DNA from: Actinomycetes bacterium
Lineage (GTDB): Bacteria > Actinomycetota > Actinomycetes > S36-B12 > UBA5976
Direction of reading: 5' to 3'
DNA: 5,953 nucleotides
Assembly: GCA_021784375.1 (NCBI GenBank)
Contig: JAJXSV010000146.1
Coordinates: forward strand, 1 to 5,953
Shown: positions 1-4,809 of the stretch, in pieces
Layout of the letters: each line of letters opens with the position of its first letter
Position numbering within the stretch: the stretch's first letter is position 1
Program-made: the position numbers and the translations under genes
The notes under the pieces: generated by a model
Told to the model about the DNA's origin: nothing
Seen by the model: only the letters and a program-made list of their open reading frames with translations
The model's database searches: none

Positions 1-198
1 TTCCGTGGCACTGCTGGGCCGATCCCAGGGGTCGGCACAGACCGCCGCCACCACGGCGGCACTCGCCAGCTCACCCGCCGCATGGCCACCCATGCCATCG
101 GCAACCACCAGCAGGTGGGCATCGGCGTACCCGGAGTCCTCATTGCCGGAGCGCACCAGGCCCACGTGTGACGAAGCCGCATGACGGAAGGAGATCAT
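1..198 (-). CDS. PP2C-family Ser/Thr protein phosphatase, PstP-like (N-terminal 66 residues; rest off the left edge)
   Basis: A metal-dependent PPM/PP2C phosphatase, which removes phosphate from Ser/Thr on proteins in the cytoplasm. Only the first 66 residues are present. They carry the PP2C N-terminal signature: V12-G-L-V-R-S-G-N-E-D-S22, then V32-A-D-G-M-G-G-H39, where D34 and G35 are the expected metal-binding pair. The ATG at 198-196 overlaps the fhaB stop codon in an ATGA, with no clear Shine-Dalgarno sequence, so translation is probably coupled to fhaB. Its place directly after fhaA and fhaB matches pstP of mycobacteria and streptomycetes, where the enzyme opposes the PknA/PknB kinases and acts on cell wall and division proteins. 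PstP also has a transmembrane segment and an outside domain; these cannot be checked here. The family is very sure; the PstP orthology rests on context. Confidence 0.93.
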   Translation of the reverse strand, partial: MISFRHAASSHVGLVRSGNEDSGYADAHLLVVADGMGGHAAGELASAAVVAAVCADPWDRPSSATE

Positions 199-662
199 GA
201 GCCGACCACGATCTCCGTGCGGCCGATGCGCACATGCATGCCGCTGGCCAGCGGAGTGAGTGAAGTGATGCGTTTGCGCTCCACCCAGGTGCCGTTGGTC
301 GAGCCCAGGTCCTCGATCACCCAACCGTGCTCACGCGGCACGATGCGGGCATGGTGGGGCGACGTGAAGTCGTCGTCGACGACGATGGTGTTGTCGGGCT
401 CGGTGCCGAAGCTGATCGCTTCGTCCTCCAACTGGACACGCTGTGAGGAGCCGTCGAAGCGGGTGACCACGATGTGTGCGCCACGTCGTGAGCGGATATG
501 TCGGGGCTGGTGATGTAGTTGCTGGCGCTGGGTGCTGCGGCGGCCGGCGTGACGACCGTCAGCGACCAGATCGCGACGCAAGGTGCTGAGGACTCCGAAC
601 ACGAAAAGCCACAGCGCCACGAGCAGTCCGAGGCGAAGCAGCGTCAGCGTGAGTTCGGACAA
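195..662 (-). CDS. fhaB: FhaB/FipA-like membrane-anchored FHA domain protein
   Basis: A 155-residue protein, the same length as Mycobacterium tuberculosis FhaB (FipA). Residues 4-27 form one hydrophobic helix that anchors it in the membrane. A basic, Arg/Gln/His-rich linker follows (about 29-61), then a C-terminal FHA domain (about 63-154), a fold that binds phosphothreonine peptides. Visible FHA marks are S101-P-H-H104 and the G120-S-T-N-G-T125 loop. The usual Gly-Arg pair is G86-T87, so the phosphate-contacting Arg is missing. I chose the TTG start at 662 because GAGGTGA lies six bases upstream, inside the end of fhaA, and because the N-terminus then lines up with known FhaB proteins. It starts 3 bases after fhaA ends and overlaps the phosphatase start by 4. 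Relatives link PknA/PknB phosphorylation to division proteins such as FtsZ; that role here is inferred. Confidence 0.92.
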   Translation of the reverse strand: MSELTLTLLRLGLLVALWLFVFGVLSTLRRDLVADGRHAGRRSTQRQQLHHQPRHIRSRRGAHIVVTRFDGSSQRVQLEDEAISFGTEPDNTIVVDDDFTSPHHARIVPREHGWVIEDLGSTNGTWVERKRITSLTPLASGMHVRIGRTEIVVGS

Positions 663-665
663 GCG

Positions 666-1337
666 TCACCTCACGTGGAATTCGATGACCGTGGGACCGA
701 TCGTGATGTCGGTGTCGTGGTCCAGCGCAATCTCGGTGATGCGCTCCTTGCCGATCCAGGTGCCATTGGTGGAGCCGCAATCCCGCAACAGGATGGGCAT
801 GGACAGCACGATCTCCGCGTGATGGCGGGAGACGCCGGCGTCGTCGATCCGGATATCCACATCGGTGCCACGACCGATGCGCGTGGTGTGACGTGTGAGC
901 GGATGGATGAAGCCATCCACGATGAGATGCGGTCCGCTGCGACTGGTCTCGCCATCTTCGGGCTTGTCGGCCCGGGCCTCGGTGCGAACGCGGAAGAGGC
1001 CGGTGTTGAGTGAGGGGTCCTCGCTGAACTTCACGCCGGCAGTGCCGATGAGCTGGCATTGCTGTTCCGCTGCATATTCCGACACCACGTTCGCCAGCTC
1101 TGTGCACAGTGGCGCTTCGAAGGCCATCAGCCGCTCGAAGTCGCGGGACGAGAGATCGATGGTGAAGAGATTCGGCACCACGTTGCGCATGGCACCGATG
1201 GTGACCACATGGTCATCGAGTTCACGCTGCAAGGCGGCGGCGATTTCCACCGGCTGCACCTCAGCCTTGAAGGCGCGAGCGAATGCGCCGTTGACCAATT
1301 GATCGAGCCGCTGCTCGAATCTATCCAACAACTGCAC
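666..1337 (-). CDS. fhaA: FhaA-like protein: DUF3662 plus FHA domain
   Basis: A 223-residue cytoplasmic adaptor. Residues 1-117 are the DUF3662/FhaA N-terminal domain, opening with L-D-R-F-E-Q-R-L and including the N-G-A-F-A-R-A-F and V-Q-P-V-E-I-A stretches typical of the family. A short polar linker (about 118-137) leads to a complete FHA domain (about 138-222) with G155-R156, S170-R-H-H173 and N191-G192. It is much shorter than mycobacterial FhaA (over 500 residues) because the long linker of that protein is absent. The open frame runs upstream to 1475, but I place the start at GTG 1337: GGGAGG lies five bases before it and family proteins begin at this point. In mycobacteria FhaA binds the PknB-phosphorylated pseudokinase domain of MviN/MurJ and tempers peptidoglycan synthesis. 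The same role is likely here, but no partner is in view. Confidence 0.94.
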   Translation of the reverse strand: MQLLDRFEQRLDQLVNGAFARAFKAEVQPVEIAAALQRELDDHVVTIGAMRNVVPNLFTIDLSSRDFERLMAFEAPLCTELANVVSEYAAEQQCQLIGTAGVKFSEDPSLNTGLFRVRTEARADKPEDGETSRSGPHLIVDGFIHPLTRHTTRIGRGTDVDIRIDDAGVSRHHAEIVLSMPILLRDCGSTNGTWIGKERITEIALDHDTDITIGPTVIEFHVR

Positions 1338-1354
1338 GGCTGCCTCCCATCGGA

Positions 1355-1360
1355 ATGCTA
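1355..1360 (-). promoter_or_regulatory. Candidate -10 box for the fhaA operon
   Basis: Read on the minus strand this is TAGCAT, a match to the actinobacterial TANNNT -10 pattern. It sits 17 bases upstream of the GTG start, so transcription would begin around 1348-1350 and leave a very short leader that still holds the GGGAGG ribosome binding site. No convincing -35 box is seen. Assigned by eye only. Confidence 0.4.
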
Positions 1361-1387
1361 GTCGCCGCCCCCCGCAGGGATGGATGC

Positions 1388-1393
1388 GACAAT
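1388..1393 (+). promoter_or_regulatory. Candidate -10 box for a leaderless menJ transcript
   Basis: GACAAT lies exactly six bases before the ATG at 1400 and keeps the two key -10 positions (A at 2, T at 6). No Shine-Dalgarno sequence lies at a useful distance; the nearest purine run, AGGGA, ends 20 bases upstream. This fits a leaderless mRNA starting at the A of the ATG. No clear -35 box is seen. It shares the 62-base divergent gap with the fhaA promoter. Confidence 0.35.
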
Positions 1394-1399
1394 GCGCCA

Positions 1400-2632
1400 A
1401 TGACCTCGATGACTGCGGACGTGTTGGTGGTCGGTGCGGGTCCCGCCGGCTCCGCTGCGGCCGTCTGGGCGGCACGGTCGGGCCGTGACGTCGTGCTCAT
1501 CGATGCGGAGAACTTCCCTCGTGACAAGACCTGCGGGGATGGCCTCACACCGCGCGCCATCGCCCAGTTGCAGCTGCTGGGTATGGGCGACTGGCTGCGC
1601 TCGCGACCCCGTAACCGGGGCATTCGCATGATCGGCTTCGGCACCCAACACGATGTGGCCTGGAACGGTCCCCACTTGCCTGACTTCGGAAGCGCGGCAC
1701 CACGTACCGAACTCGATGACGCCCTTCGGCAAATGGCGGTTGAGAGCGGTGCGCGCTTCCACGGCGGAGTGCGTGCACTGGGCGCCTTGTGCGATGCACG
1801 CGGGCGTGTGGAAGCGGTGACGGTCAAGGGCCCGGATACGACCTCGGAGATCCGCTGTCGGTCGCTCATCGTTGCCGACGGAGTGCGCTCACGCCTGGGC
1901 GGCAGTCTGGGGCGCGTCTGGCATCGTGACACCGTGTACGGCGTGGCAGCGCGCGCGTACGTACGCAGTGCCCGGCATGACGAGCCCTGGATCACCTCGC
2001 ACCTGGAATTGCGTGATGAGCAGGGCCAGGCCGTCGCGGGCTATGGCTGGCTGTTCCCTCTTGGCAATGGCGAGATCAACCTGGGAGTGGGCTCACTGGC
2101 CACGCAGAAGCAGCATGGCAAGGTGAATCTGCATGCCCTGCTTCGTCAGTATTCCGCAACCCAGCGCGCGGCCTTTGGCCTGGATGAGGAATTGCGTGCG
2201 GAGGCCTCCGCCATGCTGCCCATGGGTGGCGCTGTCACCAAGGTGTCCGGTCCCAACTGGCTGCTCATCGGTGACGCAGCTGCCTGCGTGAACCCGCTCA
2301 ACGGTGAGGGCATCGATTACGGCCTGGAGACGGGCCGGCTGGCCACCGAGGTACTTGCGGCGGAAGACCTCACGACGTTGTGGCCGGGTCTGCTCCGTGA
2401 GCAGTACGGCGACACCTTCTCGGTGGCCCGGCGCATGGCCGCCTTGCTCACCTACGACTGGTTCCTGCCCGTGTTCGGCCCCATCGGCATGCGTTCCGGG
2501 CGCGTCATGTCGATCGCAGCGCGCGTGATGGGCAATCTGGTGACGGACGAGGATCGCGATCTGGTGGCACGCGCCTGGCGCCTGGCCGGCGCGGCCTCCC
2601 GTCGCGTAGATGCGCGCCCGCTCTGGAACTGA
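1400..2632 (+). CDS. menJ: Menaquinone reductase MenJ-like, FAD-dependent geranylgeranyl reductase family
   Basis: A 410-residue flavoprotein of the geranylgeranyl reductase family, very like M. tuberculosis MenJ (Rv0561c, about 408 residues), which reduces one double bond in the isoprenoid tail of menaquinone to give MK-n(H2) at the membrane. The N-terminal dinucleotide-binding site is V11-G-A-G-P-A-G17, with D35 ending the second beta strand. F39-P-R-D-K-T-C-G-D47 follows. The substrate-site motif Y215-G-W-L-F-P220 is present. The second FAD motif is I290-G-D-A-A-A-C, followed by N-P-L-N-G-E-G-I-D-Y. I chose ATG 1400 over the in-frame ATG at 1355 because the family begins just before the flavin motif and 1355 would overlap the fhaA -10 box. 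ATG 1409 is also possible. It faces away from fhaA and its stop abuts that of the PAP2-like gene. Archaeal-type lipid reduction is less likely given how closely the motifs follow MenJ. Confidence 0.9.
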   Translation: MTSMTADVLVVGAGPAGSAAAVWAARSGRDVVLIDAENFPRDKTCGDGLTPRAIAQLQLLGMGDWLRSRPRNRGIRMIGFGTQHDVAWNGPHLPDFGSAAPRTELDDALRQMAVESGARFHGGVRALGALCDARGRVEAVTVKGPDTTSEIRCRSLIVADGVRSRLGGSLGRVWHRDTVYGVAARAYVRSARHDEPWITSHLELRDEQGQAVAGYGWLFPLGNGEINLGVGSLATQKQHGKVNLHALLRQYSATQRAAFGLDEELRAEASAMLPMGGAVTKVSGPNWLLIGDAAACVNPLNGEGIDYGLETGRLATEVLAAEDLTTLWPGLLREQYGDTFSVARRMAALLTYDWFLPVFGPIGMRSGRVMSIAARVMGNLVTDEDRDLVARAWRLAGAASRRVDARPLWN

Positions 2633-2635
2633 TCA
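2630..2635. other. Shared TGATCA: stop codons of menJ and the PAP2-like gene, back to back
   Basis: The two convergent genes end in one six-base palindrome: the first three bases are the menJ TGA on the plus strand and the last three are the PAP2 gene's TGA on the minus strand. There is no intergenic space, so any transcription terminator must lie inside the opposite gene. No strong stem with a T-run is seen here. Confidence 0.95.
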
Positions 2636-3514
2636 CTTCTGGTTCTCGGAGCGCTGCCTTCGCTGTTTCCGGTGCTTCCAGGTGACGTAGGCGAAGCCGA
2701 TCATGATGATGATCGACGTGTTGGAATGGCTGAGGAAGGAATTCTCGGCGAAGATCGCAAACGACCCTGCTGTGATGCCAACACCGGCGAAGATCAGCAT
2801 GCGGGTTGAGCCCATGTACTTGGGATGACGCCAGTGGATGGGTAGGTCCGCGGTCATGAGTGAGGTGGTCATGGCACAGGCAGCGCCGAGGACGTAACCG
2901 AAGACGAGATCCGATACCCAGTGCGTGTCCCGCGCCCACGAACTCACCGCCACCTCCACACAGAGGGCGCCGATCACGGTGGTCCCGAGGTATCGCCAAC
3001 GTACGCGTGACGCGAACATGGCCATGATGCCGAGCGCCGCCGCCGCACCGAGGTTGGCGGTGTGGCCCGAGGGATAGGCGCCGATGCCGATCCATTGGGT
3101 GTTGAAGAATTCCGGGTGCATGGGGTCCTCGCGCGGCGTGGGCCGGAAGGTGATGATCTTCATGAAACCGGTAGCGCCGTTGGTCATGATGAGCGTCCAC
3201 ACCGCGGTTATGGGCGGATGCATATCCCGCCTCCGGATGGCCAGCCAGATCCCCGCGCCCAGGGTTACCGGATACACGATGCTGCGCAGCCCGGGCTTCT
3301 CCGTGACGCGTGCAATCTCGTTGATGATGGGGTGGGAATGCCACATGCCCAGGACCAGACGGATGTCGAGGGCATTGAAGAGGCCGGTGAGCAGCAAGGC
3401 CGTGCCCACGACGTACACGATCCAAGTCCACTTGGTGTAGCGGATGAGTTTGCGGCGCTGGGAGGGACGGAGCACGACGTATGGATGCGTGAGGCCCTCC
3501 TCAGGCACCGTCAT
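2633..3514 (-). CDS. PAP2-superfamily membrane protein, phosphatase-like with altered active-site arginines
   Basis: A 293-residue multi-pass membrane protein of the PAP2 (type 2 phosphatidic acid phosphatase) superfamily, whose members remove phosphate from lipid phosphates or prenyl pyrophosphates. Hydrophobic stretches lie near residues 29-48, 78-94, 101-115, 154-168, 174-191, 200-220, 236-256 and 264-279. Motif 2 is intact (P148-S-G-H151), as are the motif 3 His and Asp (H198-W-V-S-D202). Motif 1, normally K-x6-R-P, reads K119-x6-T126-P127. Motif 3, normally S-R-x5-H, reads S191-S192-x5-H198. Two conserved arginines are therefore replaced, although R124, R128 and R195 lie nearby. The tail after 279 is basic and polar. 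ATG 3514 is preceded by GGAG at 6 bases. The substrate is unknown; a prenyl phosphate is tempting beside menJ, but convergent genes are not an operon. The fold is certain, the activity is not. Confidence 0.85.
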   Translation of the reverse strand: MTVPEEGLTHPYVVLRPSQRRKLIRYTKWTWIVYVVGTALLLTGLFNALDIRLVLGMWHSHPIINEIARVTEKPGLRSIVYPVTLGAGIWLAIRRRDMHPPITAVWTLIMTNGATGFMKIITFRPTPREDPMHPEFFNTQWIGIGAYPSGHTANLGAAAALGIMAMFASRVRWRYLGTTVIGALCVEVAVSSWARDTHWVSDLVFGYVLGAACAMTTSLMTADLPIHWRHPKYMGSTRMLIFAGVGITAGSFAIFAENSFLSHSNTSIIIMIGFAYVTWKHRKQRRQRSENQK

Positions 3515-3552
3515 AGGACACTCCGCACGCCGCTCTAGGGAAGCGGCATTGG

Positions 3553-3558
3553 ATTATT
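3553..3558 (-). promoter_or_regulatory. Candidate extended -10 box for the PAP2-like gene
   Basis: On the minus strand this reads AATAAT, five of six bases of TATAAT, preceded directly by TGG as in an extended -10. It is a small AT-rich island in GC-rich DNA, in the 65-base gap between the small exported-protein gene and the PAP2-like gene. The leader would be about 30 bases and include the GGAG ribosome binding site. The -35 region is poor. Read-through from the upstream gene is an alternative. Confidence 0.3.
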
Positions 3559-3579
3559 CCACGGTCCCGGGCCGCAGCC

Positions 3580-4032
3580 TCAGTCGTCGGCGGAGTCCTG
3601 CGCGTCCTCGGCACTGCTCTGGGGATGCGGTGAGGCACTGTCCGAGGCGCTGGGATACGACAGCGGGCGCGGGGTCGGGGCCTTGACGTCGGGTGCTGTG
3701 ACCGCCGCAGTGCGGCGCTGCAGCGGCCGGGGCGACCGCGCCGTGCTCACGGACGGTGGGGCCGCTGCGCTGCGCTGCGGATGGGCGCTGGGGCTGCTGG
3801 TAGCGGCCGGGGTCGTGGGCTCCGGGGCATCAGATTTCTGTGTTTGCGTCGGCAGGCTGGGCGCCGCTGTCGCCTGCACCACCCGCAAGGCGCGATCGGC
3901 GACCGTGTGTGCGGCGGTCGCGTTCTGGATGGCCCAAGCCGCGGAGCTGATTCCCAGCAGGATGACGGCGGCGGCCCCCACCACGGCGACACCCGCGAGT
4001 CCCGCATCTGCGCGTCCGTGGCGACCCTTCAT
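3580..4032 (-). CDS. Small Ala/Pro/Ser-rich exported or membrane-anchored protein of unknown function
   Basis: A 150-residue protein that I do not recognise. The basic start (K2, R4, H5, R7) and a hydrophobic helix at about 11-35 form a signal peptide or membrane anchor. A32-W-A34 is a possible signal peptidase site. The rest (about 55-150) is low complexity, rich in Ala, Pro, Ser and Thr, probably disordered and outside the membrane, and ends in an acidic tail (A141-E-D-A-Q-D-S-A-D-D150). The helix followed by N37-A-T-A-A-H-T-V-A-D-R-A-L faintly recalls small TadE/TadG-like pilus-associated proteins, but the usual Glu is not evident and I do not assign it. The ATG at 4032 has no Shine-Dalgarno sequence but has TAGCCT six bases upstream. 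It is transcribed away from the two-component operon and 65 bases ahead of the PAP2-like gene, possibly as its operon partner. That the frame is real rests on length, the signal-like start and the promoter. Confidence 0.65.
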   Translation of the reverse strand: MKGRHGRADAGLAGVAVVGAAAVILLGISSAAWAIQNATAAHTVADRALRVVQATAAPSLPTQTQKSDAPEPTTPAATSSPSAHPQRSAAAPPSVSTARSPRPLQRRTAAVTAPDVKAPTPRPLSYPSASDSASPHPQSSAEDAQDSADD

Positions 4033-4038
4033 GGCAAC

Positions 4039-4044
4039 AGGCTA
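4039..4044 (-). promoter_or_regulatory. Candidate -10 box for a leaderless transcript of the small exported-protein gene
   Basis: On the minus strand this is TAGCCT, a full TANNNT match, placed exactly six bases before the ATG at 4032. There is no Shine-Dalgarno sequence. The spacing is that expected for a leaderless actinobacterial mRNA. No good -35 box at 16-18 bases was found. Confidence 0.4.
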
Positions 4045-4101
4045 CGACCAGTGAGCCAGCCCTCGTCGAGGTTCCGGTAAAGCGGGAGCCAAACCTGCGC
4101 C

Positions 4102-4138
4102 GTGGAGGTCGCGTGGGTCGCCACCTGGCCTTGCCACC
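4102..4138. promoter_or_regulatory. Repeat cluster ahead of the response regulator, possible operator
   Basis: Short repeats crowd this part of the 123-base divergent gap. GGTCGC occurs at 4107-4112 and 4116-4121. GCCACC occurs at 4120-4125 and 4133-4138. An inverted TGGC-CTT-GCCA lies at 4126-4136. They cover the place where a -35 box would be, and none is evident. That arrangement would suit a transcription factor site, perhaps for the response regulator itself, but short GC-rich repeats also arise by chance. Confidence 0.3.
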
Positions 4139-4143
4139 CGTGT

Positions 4144-4149
4144 AAGCAT
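4144..4149 (+). promoter_or_regulatory. Candidate -10 box for a leaderless response regulator transcript
   Basis: AAGCAT, within TAAGCATT, lies six bases before the ATG at 4156 and keeps A at position 2 and T at position 6 of the -10 pattern. No Shine-Dalgarno sequence precedes this ATG. A GGAGG at 4104-4108 is far too distant to serve it. Weak on its own; the spacing matches two other genes in the window. Confidence 0.3.
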
Positions 4150-4155
4150 TCACTC

Positions 4156-4809
4156 ATGCTCCTATTGGTGGTTGAGGACGATGCGGCGATCTACGAACCC
4201 CTGGTCGCTGCGCTGCGACGCAACGGTTTCGACGTCGACCACACGCGGCTTGGCGCGCAGGCCATAGGCCTGGTGCGGGACCACAATCCCGACGTCATGC
4301 TGCTGGACCTGGGTCTGCCCGACCTCGAGGGTCTGGAGGTCCTGAAGCAGGTACGGCGCATCAGTGACGTCCCCATCATCATTGCCACCGCCCGTGGCGA
4401 GGAGACGGATCGCATCGTGGGGCTGGAGTTGGGTGCCGACGACTACGTGGTGAAGCCCTACTCGGTACGGGAGTTGGCGGCACGTATTCGCGCCATCAGC
4501 CGACGTCGACGCAGCGAGCAGCAGATGGGAACCGACCGGCTGGTGGTGGATCGCAGCCGCCGCAAGGTTCAGCTCGATGGCAACGAGGTGGAGCTCACGG
4601 CCAAGGAGTTCGAGCTGCTCTCCGTGCTCGCCGAGGAACCGGGGCGGGCGGTGACGCGCCAGGAGCTGTTCTCACGGGTCTGGGACCCGGTCTGGGTGGG
4701 TTCGGGGAAGTCCCTCGATGTGCATGTGGCAACCCTGCGCCGCAAGCTCGGTGACAGCTCGCTTATCGAGACAGTGCGCGGAGTCGGGTACCGGCTGGCC
4801 ACCCCGTGA
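4156..4809 (+). CDS. Two-component response regulator, OmpR/PhoB family
   Basis: A 217-residue DNA-binding regulator of usual length. The receiver domain (about 1-117) has the acidic pocket E7-D8-D9, phosphoacceptor D51 in L-L-D-L-G-L-P, T78 in A-T-A-R, and K100-P101. A short arginine-rich linker (R116-S120) leads to a winged-helix DNA-binding domain (about 127-216) with E146-L-T-A-K-E-F-E-L-L155, the recognition-helix region S186-L-D-V-H-V-A-T-L-R-R-K, and the closing V207-R-G-V-G-Y-R. All phosphorylation residues are present. I chose ATG 4156 because receiver domains begin right at M-L-L-L-V-V-E-D-D; the frame also opens at GTG 4102 but would add 18 residues of no receiver character. Its stop overlaps the kinase start by 4 bases, so the two are translated together. 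Its target genes cannot be named from the sequence. Confidence 0.95.
   Translation: MLLLVVEDDAAIYEPLVAALRRNGFDVDHTRLGAQAIGLVRDHNPDVMLLDLGLPDLEGLEVLKQVRRISDVPIIIATARGEETDRIVGLELGADDYVVKPYSVRELAARIRAISRRRRSEQQMGTDRLVVDRSRRKVQLDGNEVELTAKEFELLSVLAEEPGRAVTRQELFSRVWDPVWVGSGKSLDVHVATLRRKLGDSSLIETVRGVGYRLATP

Noticed and set aside
519..1013. Plus-strand open frame of 164 codons opposite fhaB and fhaA
   Set aside because: It lies wholly opposite two recognised genes, its product has no domain character, and long antisense frames are expected in GC-rich coding DNA.
1355..1399. Upstream start for menJ at ATG 1355, adding 15 residues
   Set aside because: The extra residues do not fit the family N-terminus, there is no ribosome binding site, and the ATG falls inside the candidate fhaA -10 box.
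1338..1475. Longer fhaA reading from 1475
   Set aside because: The added 46 residues are Arg/Pro-rich without domain character and would overlap menJ, while GTG 1337 has a strong ribosome binding site and matches the DUF3662 start.
2625..2638. Imperfect palindrome around TGATCA as a bidirectional terminator
   Set aside because: The arms are short with a C:C mismatch, there is no loop to speak of, and no T-run follows on either strand.
3062..3538. Plus-strand open frame of 158 codons opposite the PAP2-like gene
   Set aside because: It mirrors a clear membrane protein gene, has no recognisable motifs, and is best explained as a codon-bias shadow.
3683..4054. Plus-strand open frame of 123 codons opposite the small exported-protein gene
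   Set aside because: It has Cys/Arg-rich, unstructured content and no start signals. The minus-strand frame has a signal-like N-terminus and a well-placed -10 box, so it is preferred, though neither product is a known family.
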